Origin: a bacterium
Lineage (GTDB): Bacteria; RBG-13-66-14
Assembly (NCBI GenBank): GCA_021107695.1
Contig: JAIOSI010000262.1
Coordinates: 1 to 8,817, forward strand
DNA length: 8,817 bases
Reading direction: 5' to 3'
Under the pieces are notes generated by a model. That model ran no database searches. It saw only the letters and a list, made by a program, of their open reading frames with translations, and was not told the origin of the DNA. Of this stretch, positions 1 to 5,112 are shown one piece after another; the stretch's first letter is position 1, and every line of letters starts with the position of its first letter. The position numbers were made by a program, and so were the translations under genes.

Positions 1-44
1 TCGTCCTTCTCTCGGCGGACGTTGGCTCCCAGGGCGGTTAGTTT
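1..44 (-). other. In-frame continuation of the MurA C-terminus beyond the TAG codon
   Basis: Reading on in the murA frame past the TAG at 47-45, bases 44-3 encode KLTALGANVRREKD with no further stop before the window edge. This is the expected ending of MurA, where family members read roughly RGYE-xLE-x-KLxALGA-x-x-x-R. The tail was therefore under selection as coding sequence until very recently, or still is. A single base change from a sense codon such as GAG, AAG or CAG would create the TAG. The true end of the gene lies off the left edge. Confidence 0.85.
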
Positions 45-1271
45 CTATTCGAGTCCCTCGTAGCCGCGGTCGAGGTGATAGACTCGATGGACGTGGGTCT
101 CGTCGGCTGCCGCCAATCCCGCCAGTACCAGGGCGGCGGAGGCACGCAGGTCCGTCGCCATCACATGGGCTCCGGAAAGCTGACTCATACCGTGAACCAC
201 GGCGGAGTTCCCGGTGCGGTGGATCGTCGCCCCCAGGCGAACCAGCTCTGGCACATGCATGAAGCGGTCGGGATAGATCGTCTCGGTGAAGACGCTGATT
301 CCCGGAGCCAGGGTACTCATCGCCATCATCTGCGCCTGCATGTCGGTGGGATAGCCGGGCCAGGGGGCAGTGGTGAGTTCGACAGGATAGAGACCGCCGG
401 TGCCGTCAACCAGTACCCGACCGTCGCCTTTGTCGGTGCAGTAAACCCCGGCCTCGTCCAGCTTTGCCACGATGGGCTTCATCATGCCAAGGGGGCAGTT
501 GGTCAGCGTAAAGCGGGAGTGGGTGATTCCGGCGGCAACCATCAGAGTTCCCGCCTCGATGCTGTCGCTCATCACCGAGTAATCCACGCCGTGGAGCGAA
601 GCTACGCCCTCGATAGTCAAGGTGGAGGTGCCGCCGCCCTCGATTCTCGCGCCCATTGCGTTGAGGAGGTTACAGAGGTCAACGGTCTCCGGTTCCAGGG
701 CGGCTCCCTCGATGACCGTGGTTCCCTTTGCCAGCACCGCCGCCATCAAGACATTGGCGGTGGCTCCCCGTGAGGGACCGTTCGGTCCGCGCAGGTTCAT
801 TCGCGCGCCGATAAGCTGCTTCGCCTCGGCAACGATGTAGCCATGTTCTACGGAGACCTCTGCCCCCAGAGCCTCCAGCCCTTTCAGGTGGAGGTCAACG
901 GGACGGGTGCCGATGGCGCAGCCACCGGGCAGAGAGACCCTAGCCCGACCGAGCCGAGCCAGCAACGGACCGAGGACGTTAACGCTGGCGCGCATCTTCC
1001 GCACAATCTCGTAGGGCGCAGTGTCTTTGATCGAGCCAGCGGCATTCATCGTGGCGGCGTGGTCATCGGGCCAGCTGACCTCAACGCCGAGATGCGCGAG
1101 CAGCTCCAGCATGGTAAAGACATCGACCAGCCGGGGGAGGTTGCGCAGGGTCAAGGCACCTTCGGTTGCCAAAATTGCCGCTGCGTACATCGGCAGTGAG
1201 GCGTTCTTAGAGCCGGAGACGGCGACCTCACCAGCCAGCCGCGCTCCTCCACGAACCACAAACTTGTCCAC
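45..1271 (-). CDS. murA: UDP-N-acetylglucosamine 1-carboxyvinyltransferase (MurA), interrupted near its C-terminus by TAG
   Basis: MurA transfers enolpyruvate from phosphoenolpyruvate to UDP-GlcNAc, the first committed step of cytoplasmic peptidoglycan precursor synthesis. From the GTG start at 1271 the protein has 408 residues. Visible hallmarks are the substrate-site Lys22-Asn23 (GSKNAS), the PEP/fosfomycin-site Cys118 in GGCAIGTRPVDLHLKGLEAL, the catalytic Asp in GYPTDMQAQ, and the C-terminal HLDRGYE with its conserved Arg. The open frame extends upstream to 1586, but that part does not resemble MurA. GTG at 1271 is preceded by an AAGGAG ribosome-binding site a few bases away and gives exactly the usual MurA N-terminus. 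The frame hits TAG at 47-45, about 15 residues early, and typical MurA C-terminal residues continue in frame beyond it (see the next feature). The family assignment is certain. Whether the product is truncated, full length by readthrough, or miscalled is open. Confidence 0.95.
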   Translation of the reverse strand: MDKFVVRGGARLAGEVAVSGSKNASLPMYAAAILATEGALTLRNLPRLVDVFTMLELLAHLGVEVSWPDDHAATMNAAGSIKDTAPYEIVRKMRASVNVLGPLLARLGRARVSLPGGCAIGTRPVDLHLKGLEALGAEVSVEHGYIVAEAKQLIGARMNLRGPNGPSRGATANVLMAAVLAKGTTVIEGAALEPETVDLCNLLNAMGARIEGGGTSTLTIEGVASLHGVDYSVMSDSIEAGTLMVAAGITHSRFTLTNCPLGMMKPIVAKLDEAGVYCTDKGDGRVLVDGTGGLYPVELTTAPWPGYPTDMQAQMMAMSTLAPGISVFTETIYPDRFMHVPELVRLGATIHRTGNSAVVHGMSQLSGAHVMATDLRASAALVLAGLAAADETHVHRVYHLDRGYEGLE

Positions 1272-1386
1272 AGGTCTCCTTTTTGATAAGTAGGTTGAAC
1301 GGGACAATGATAGCAGTCTCTGTCTTTCCATGCCAGAGTTTTTCTGTTTTATTGGTAGTTTGTAAAGGCGACTTCCCTTTGGGCAG

Positions 1387-1398
1387 GGGACTCGTCCC
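1387..1398. repeat. Short palindrome GGGAC-TC-GTCCC
   Basis: The arms GGGAC and GTCCC are separated by two bases. The palindrome sits inside a GC-rich block flanked by near-complementary GTAGTTTGT and ACAAACCAC, so the segment of about 55 bp could fold as one imperfect hairpin. It looks like part of an intergenic dispersed repeat rather than a terminator, since no T-run follows. Confidence 0.4.
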
Positions 1399-1407
1399 AC
1401 AAACCAC

Positions 1408-1470
1408 GGTGAGGGGCTGTTTTTAACCCATGACAATTTCGCGGGCCGACCTAAAGGTCGGCCCCTACAG
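1408..1470. repeat. Dispersed intergenic repeat, copy A, ending in a 9-bp hairpin
   Basis: The unit begins with GGTGAGGGGCT (1408-1418) and ends with a perfect hairpin. The left arm GGGCCGACC (1443-1451), loop TAAA and right arm GGTCGGCCC (1456-1464) run into CCTACA. A shortened copy with the same left and right ends lies at 4233-4283. No T-run follows the hairpin, so a terminator role is unlikely. I infer a non-autonomous, REP-like or MITE-like element; no transposase is present in the window. Confidence 0.6.
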
Positions 1471-1523
1471 AACCTCTCTCGTAATGATACCCGATCACCC
1501 CAATCTGACCACAGCAATAAAGC

Positions 1524-1552
1524 TGGCAAGCTCCTCCCGATGCTGGTAGAAT
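1524..1552 (+). promoter_or_regulatory. Candidate extended -10 promoter for the 1598 gene
   Basis: TAGAAT at 1547-1552 matches five of six -10 bases and is preceded by TGG, an extended -10 arrangement. The -35 position (1524-1529, TGGCAA) is weak, as is common for extended -10 promoters. The predicted start near 1559 leaves a leader of about 40 bases before ATG 1598, which contains the ribosome-binding site. Prediction by eye only. Confidence 0.35.
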
Positions 1553-1597
1553 GGGTTTGTCGGTAGAGTATCCGACTGATTATCATAATGGAGAGTC

Positions 1598-2098
1598 ATG
1601 CCGCTAAAACACTGGTCAGTAACGACTCGGCAACCGGGAAGCGAATATCGTCTGCTCTTCCTCTCCTGGGACGACACCGTTCGTTCGCCCATTGCCAAGG
1701 CACTCTGGGATAAGCGAACCGGCGAGGGTATAACGGCATACTCCGCTGGCATTCACGCCGGGCAGAAGGTTCACCATCTGGCGCATCATGTGATGTCCGA
1801 GGTCGGAATATCCCTGGCGGGATTGAGACCCCGGGTAACGACGGAGGTCGCCGGAATCGGCTTCGACCTAGTGATTACCCTCAGTGAACGGGCGCAGGCA
1901 CTCTGTCCGAAATGGACAGGTTCACCGACGGTGAGCTGGCTCTTCGAGAATCCGCTGGAGGTTACCGCTGTCCACGGCGCGCGGCTCAACGCCTTTCGTC
2001 GGCTGCGTGATAATCTGGATAACCGTATCCAGCGACTCCTCAGCAGCTCGCTGGAGAGGATGGTCGAACAGGCTAGCCACCTGAGCGATGGGCAATAG
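1598..2098 (+). CDS. LMW protein-tyrosine-phosphatase / ArsC-like protein with degenerate active site (probable pseudophosphatase)
   Basis: The 166 residues align with the low-molecular-weight phosphatase/thioredoxin-type arsenate reductase fold: the LLFL strand and P-loop (20-30), YSAGIHAG (48-55), a VMSEVGISLAG segment, EVAGIGFDLVITL (83-95), and a C-terminal FRRLRDNLDNRI helix. In active members the P-loop is C-X5-R-S. Here it is S23-WDDTV-R29-S30, so the spacing and Arg remain but the nucleophilic Cys is Ser. The second P-loop Cys is Val28. Of the ArsC resolving pair, the first is Ser96 and the second is kept as Cys103. The general-acid Asp-Pro is Asn118-Pro119. I therefore expect no phosphatase or arsenate reductase activity and perhaps a ligand-binding or regulatory role. 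A GGAG element lies four bases before ATG 1598. The gene ends in TAG, 18 bases before the glgC-like gene and in the same frame, which suggests co-transcription. Confidence 0.85.
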   Translation: MPLKHWSVTTRQPGSEYRLLFLSWDDTVRSPIAKALWDKRTGEGITAYSAGIHAGQKVHHLAHHVMSEVGISLAGLRPRVTTEVAGIGFDLVITLSERAQALCPKWTGSPTVSWLFENPLEVTAVHGARLNAFRRLRDNLDNRIQRLLSSSLERMVEQASHLSDGQ

Positions 2099-2116
2099 AA
2101 AGAAGAATTTGGAGAA

Positions 2117-3373
2117 ATGAGAACTGAAGAGGTTAAAGTCATGATTCTGGTCGGTGGCCGAGGCGAGGAGCTTTCGGTGCTGACCGCTCATCGGGCGATG
2201 GCAGCGGTACCCTTCGGCGCGCGCTATCGGCTGATCGACTTTGCTCTCTCCAACTGCGTCAACTCCGACTTCTTCGACATCACCATTCTGGCGCAATACT
2301 TTCCGATTTCCCTGCTCAACCACATCGGCATCGGAAAGGCGTGGGATCTGGACCGCAAGCATACCGGGCTAAAGCTCCTCCAGCCGATTCAGACCGACAC
2401 TGCCACCAACTGGTATCGGGGAACGGCGGACGCACTGGCACGGAACCTTCGCCAGTTCCAGCGGCATAGCTACACCCTGGTTCTTCCCGGAGATCTGCTC
2501 TACAAGATGGACTTCTCCCGCCTGCTGCGTCAGCATAAACGCCGGCGGGCAAAGCTGACCATCGCCACGGCGACCGTAGCTCCAGAACAGGCACACCGCT
2601 ATGGCATTGTCGAGGTTGGCGAAAACAACCGTCTGACCAGCTTTGTCGAGAAGCCGAAACAACCGAGCGGTTCTCTGGCGAGTATGGCGATTTACCTCTT
2701 CGACACCTCCTTTCTAATCCAGCGGCTGGACGAGCTGCCCGCCGGAAGCCACGACATCGTCCACGATCTCATCATCCCCGCCGTTGATGAGGGGATCGTC
2801 CAGCAGTATCGCCACGACAGCTACTGGGAGGATGTGGGCAGGCTGGGAGCCTACTATCGGGCGAATATGGAGCTGCTTTCAACGGGCAACACCCTGCTTC
2901 GAAGAGACATGGAAAATCCAATTGCCACGCCGACCGACGAGATGCCACCGGCGAAGTTCGGTCCATATGCTCAGGTTCGACGGAGTCTGGTTGCCAACGG
3001 TTCGATCATTAACGGCGAGGTAGTGAACTCTATCGTCAGCAAGGGCGTTTATGTGGAGGAGGGGGCGGTGGTGCGCGACTCGCTGCTCCTCGGGCATACA
3101 CAGATTCGCTCCGGTGCCGTCGTTGATCGGGCGATTATCGACAAGTGGTGCGAGGTCGGAGCCGGGGCGATGGTCGGCTACGGCGAGGTCAGCCGTGAGA
3201 ACGAGCGTTTCCCAAAACTGATAACCAACGGGCTGACCCTGATTGGCAAGGCAAACAAGATTCCTGAAAAGATGAAAATCGGTCGCCAGGTCTGCCTGGA
3301 TACAGCACTGGAAATGGCGAGCCTGCCGCTGAACCTTCCCGGCGGCTCCTCCTGGGGCGAGTTCTCTATCTAA
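2117..3373 (+). CDS. glgC: Glucose-1-phosphate adenylyltransferase family protein (GlgC/GlgD-like), likely modulatory
   Basis: The family makes ADP-glucose from ATP and glucose-1-phosphate for glycogen synthesis. The 418 residues show an N-terminal nucleotidyltransferase domain and a C-terminal left-handed beta-helix of hexapeptide repeats (about 285-355). Conserved parts are VPFGARYRLIDFALSNCVNS (31-50), GIGKAWDLDR (71-80), NWYRGTAD (98-105), metal ligand Asp126 in GDLLYK, the glucose-1-phosphate Lys179 in FVEKP, and Asp239 in YWEDVG. The nucleotide loop, normally GG-x-GTRL...RAKPAVPFG, is GGRGEELSVLTAHRAMAAVPFG. Arg becomes Glu18 and Lys becomes Met28, ten residues apart. These correspond to potato small-subunit Arg33 and Lys43, whose absence makes the large subunit non-catalytic. 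AMAAVPFG-x-RYRLIDF also resembles the non-catalytic GlgD subunit. A weak GGAG lies just before ATG 2117, which gives the usual family N-terminus. The gene ends in TAA. Family is near certain; lack of catalysis is inference. Confidence 0.93.
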   Translation: MRTEEVKVMILVGGRGEELSVLTAHRAMAAVPFGARYRLIDFALSNCVNSDFFDITILAQYFPISLLNHIGIGKAWDLDRKHTGLKLLQPIQTDTATNWYRGTADALARNLRQFQRHSYTLVLPGDLLYKMDFSRLLRQHKRRRAKLTIATATVAPEQAHRYGIVEVGENNRLTSFVEKPKQPSGSLASMAIYLFDTSFLIQRLDELPAGSHDIVHDLIIPAVDEGIVQQYRHDSYWEDVGRLGAYYRANMELLSTGNTLLRRDMENPIATPTDEMPPAKFGPYAQVRRSLVANGSIINGEVVNSIVSKGVYVEEGAVVRDSLLLGHTQIRSGAVVDRAIIDKWCEVGAGAMVGYGEVSRENERFPKLITNGLTLIGKANKIPEKMKIGRQVCLDTALEMASLPLNLPGGSSWGEFSI

Positions 3374-3400
3374 CCAGTACCAACAAAGTTCGATGAGCCT

Positions 3401-4138
3401 ATGAAACCACAAGCGATTATTTTCCTGCTGCTCCTCTGTCTCTCCACCATCGGAGTAGCCAGCGACGGCGAGACGCTCTACCTGAGCGGAGCCACGGCGG
3501 AGCAGGAACAGCAGCTTCGCCAGGTCTGGTCGGAGGCGCGTCTCCTGCCAGCAGGGTTGAGCTTCGATTCTCCTTACCCTGAGCTATTAGCTCTGGCAAC
3601 CGACGACCAGCAGCTCCTGATTATCGAGCTGTTGACTGGGGCGGCGGGACTGGCGGTTAGCGGACGACTCCTCGCCGCAGGAGGCTTTGACCTCGCCCTG
3701 GGAACAATCCACACCAGCTACGAACCAGAGCATTTGATCGAGGCGGTGTGGCAGCTTCAGGGGCATGTTGAGTCGGAAAAGATTCTAAATACAGAACGGG
3801 CGATTCCCCGTGAACTCTCCGCGCTGGTTGAGGAGCTGGAGGGATTGATTGGACAGGGCAGCGCGCCTCAGAAAGGAAGACTCAACCAATCAGCACTGCT
3901 GCGGGAACAGCGCAGTCATGCCTACAGTCAGGCGGAGGATGACTTCTTCCGCCAGCTCAATGAGGCGTTCTATCTGGAAACCCTCCTCGATGAAACCGGG
4001 TACCGGAAGATTCAGGCTACGGTTCGCTTTTACCTCTACTGCTACCGCGATGAGAAGCTGGAGGATGGCTCCCGACAGTTGAAGCTCCGCTTGAGCGACG
4101 ACGGCATCCGCGCACTGGTACGGTTGATTCGGGGGTAG
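3401..4138 (+). CDS. Exported protein of unknown function
   Basis: I do not recognise the family. The 245-residue protein starts with a clear Sec signal peptide: MKPQ, a hydrophobic core of about 15 residues (IIFLLLLCLSTIGV), and a likely cut after VAS near residue 21. No lipobox fits the early Cys. The mature part is mixed alpha/beta and acidic, with a Leu/Ala-rich middle, a helical stretch around 130-150 (LSALVEELEGLIGQG), and a C-terminal YRKIQATVRFYLYCYRD strand region. It should be periplasmic or secreted. It starts 27 bases after the glgC stop and probably shares that transcript, but an exported protein with a cytoplasmic sugar-nucleotide enzyme gives no obvious joint function. There is no good ribosome-binding site. 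A three-codon frame, ATG at 3393 to TGA at 3404, overlaps its start and might couple translation from upstream. It ends in TAG. Confidence 0.8.
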   Translation: MKPQAIIFLLLLCLSTIGVASDGETLYLSGATAEQEQQLRQVWSEARLLPAGLSFDSPYPELLALATDDQQLLIIELLTGAAGLAVSGRLLAAGGFDLALGTIHTSYEPEHLIEAVWQLQGHVESEKILNTERAIPRELSALVEELEGLIGQGSAPQKGRLNQSALLREQRSHAYSQAEDDFFRQLNEAFYLETLLDETGYRKIQATVRFYLYCYRDEKLEDGSRQLKLRLSDDGIRALVRLIRG

Positions 4139-4205
4139 TTGTCGGTATCAGCCACGGAATTGCTGGAATATTGGGTGTTCACCATTTTTTCAACGCATCC
4201 TCCCT

Positions 4206-4215
4206 CCCCCCCCCC
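4206..4215 (+). repeat. Homopolymer tract of ten C
   Basis: Ten consecutive C lie just inside the dispersed repeat region downstream of the 3401 gene. With the following GGGGAGAGGG they can form a GC-rich hairpin. Such tracts are prone to replication slippage and to sequencing length errors. The tract is intergenic and not close to any start codon, so a phase-variation role is not supported. Confidence 0.7.
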
Positions 4216-4232
4216 TCTGGGGAGAGGGCCAG

Positions 4233-4283
4233 GGTGAGGGGCTAGCCCTAAACTCCATATAGTCTAACGGGCCGGCCCCTACA
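4233..4283. repeat. Dispersed intergenic repeat, copy B (shortened)
   Basis: This copy begins with GGTGAGGGGCT (4233-4243) and ends with the palindrome GGGCCGGCCC (4269-4278) followed by CTACA. The ends match copy A at 1408-1470, but the hairpin loop and the inner parts of the arms are missing, so the arms abut. The intervening 25 bases share only scattered positions with copy A. The pair brackets the three-gene plus-strand run 1598-4138 in direct orientation. Confidence 0.55.
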
Positions 4284-4394
4284 TTAACACCTTACGGATG
4301 CTTAGAGTACGCCAGTAAGGGCGGATCTGATCAATGAGATTGGTATCCGCCCTCCAAGTACGCTGTAAAATTTGATATTTGTAACACTCTCAAC

Positions 4395-4422
4395 AAAAAA
4401 GACCCCAAGCGGGGTCTTTTTT
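4395..4422. terminator. Bidirectional rho-independent terminator
   Basis: A perfect 12-bp stem, AAAAAAGACCCC (4395-4406) with GGGGTCTTTTTT (4411-4422), closes on the loop AAGC. The T-run on either strand makes it work in both directions. On the minus strand it starts 15 bases after the stop of the 4437 membrane protein gene, its most likely client. On the plus strand it lies about 260 bases after the 3401 gene and would block convergent readthrough. Confidence 0.93.
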
Positions 4423-4436
4423 AGTAACGGTTAAGC

Positions 4437-4826
4437 CTAGAACCAGATGAGGAAGATTCCGAAGTTGGCAAGGAGAGCCAGGATACCAAGGAGAATCGCG
4501 ATGATGCCGAAGATTCCCTGCATCGGAGCGATCTTGGTGAAGATGGCCTCGCCTTTTTCGCCCATGAACTTGGCGATGAGGTTGAAACCGAGCAGGAAGC
4601 CCAGGACGATTTCAACGATGGCGAAGATCAGCGGAAGGATGCCGAAGGCCATGAAGCCGATAGCGGCGAGGAGGTCAATGACACCCCAGACCAGCATACC
4701 GATACCGATGATGCCCTGGAAGGGGGCAATTTTGCCAATAATGGCAGCGGCTTCGGGTTTTTTCTTTACGATCATTGATGCAGCACCAAGGATGCCACCA
4801 ACGATCAGGATAATAGCGGTAAGCAT
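4437..4826 (-). CDS. Small membrane protein with an internal two-fold duplication, function unknown
   Basis: The family is not recognised. The 129-residue protein is almost entirely hydrophobic, with about four membrane-spanning segments (near 3-20, 36-60, 61-84 and 102-127) and two short charged loops. It is built from two similar halves about 66 residues apart. KIAPFQGIIGI at 32-42 recurs as KIAPMQGIFGI at 98-108, each preceded by a hydrophobic helix and a charged loop (MIVKKKPEAAAIIG and LIAKFMGEKGEAIFT) and followed by another helix. The start is secure: ATG at 4826 follows a full GGAGGT ribosome-binding site five bases upstream. The gene ends in TAG just before a strong terminator, so it looks like a well-expressed single-gene unit. 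It has no transport or enzyme motif I can name. It could be a structural or stress-related inner-membrane protein, but that is a guess. Confidence 0.88.
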   Translation of the reverse strand: MLTAIILIVGGILGAASMIVKKKPEAAAIIGKIAPFQGIIGIGMLVWGVIDLLAAIGFMAFGILPLIFAIVEIVLGFLLGFNLIAKFMGEKGEAIFTKIAPMQGIFGIIAILLGILALLANFGIFLIWF

Positions 4827-4995
4827 GTGTTACCTCCGTTAGGGTAGGTTTGTGTTACGACGAACTAAAATGAGAACAAATCCGATGTCGTTTGCTGGCA
4901 GTAGCTGGCTCATCACAAACGAAGCCCTGTAAACAGCCCCCAGCAAACTAAGCAACTGGTAAGACAATAGCCTTTCCCGAGCGTGCTACTCTGGA

Positions 4996-5024
4996 AGTGT
5001 AGCAGAGCGTAGAAAATAGAGCAA
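4996..5024 (-). promoter_or_regulatory. Candidate promoter for the 4437 membrane protein gene
   Basis: On the minus strand, TTGCTC (5024-5019) and TACACT (5001-4996) are 17 bp apart, with partial matches to the sigma70 -35 and -10 boxes. A 6-bp inverted repeat, TGCTAC and GTAGCA (4984-4989 and 4999-5004), overlaps the -10 and the predicted start site and could serve as an operator. The leader would be about 160 bases. Weak evidence, by eye only. Confidence 0.3.
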
Positions 5025-5112
5025 GGATTTTCTTAGTTTTGTTGTGGATTTTATTCCCCAGTGCCTTAAAAGTACGTTGTGAAAGCACTGGCGGGCATAA
5101 TTTCAGCGTCAG

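Larger units (their letters stand above)
1272..1597. other. Divergent intergenic region between murA and the 1598 gene
   Basis: This 326-bp spacer separates the divergent starts of murA (minus) and the phosphatase-like gene (plus). I see no convincing gene in it; frames open across it are unselected extensions. It holds a small hairpin at 1387-1398, a stronger hairpin repeat at 1443-1464, and a candidate promoter just ahead of the 1598 gene. A near-inverted pair also brackets the first hairpin: GTAGTTTGT near 1353 and ACAAACCAC at 1399-1407. I found no clear sigma70 promoter for murA. Confidence 0.6.

Noticed and set aside
75..1293. Several open frames on the plus strand opposite murA.
   Set aside because: They are antisense to a certain gene, have odd composition and no recognisable motifs; they are coding shadows.
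1272..1586. The open frame upstream of the murA start suggests a long N-terminal extension of MurA.
   Set aside because: The upstream residues do not resemble MurA and cover hairpin repeat DNA. GTG 1271 has its own ribosome-binding site and gives the normal N-terminus.
3401..3470. The exported protein as a lipoprotein, because of Cys13.
   Set aside because: The Cys is in the middle of the hydrophobic core, preceded by LLLL, and does not fit the lipobox position or consensus.
4206..4215. The C10 tract as a phase-variation switch.
   Set aside because: It is intergenic, more than 60 bases after a stop codon and far from any start or promoter. It is more likely repeat-associated or a length artefact.
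4447..4842. Plus-strand frame of 131 codons opposite the small membrane protein.
   Set aside because: The minus strand has a full ribosome-binding site, a terminator and an internal duplication. The opposite frame is rich in Met, Pro, Arg and Lys, as expected of a complement of hydrophobic codons.
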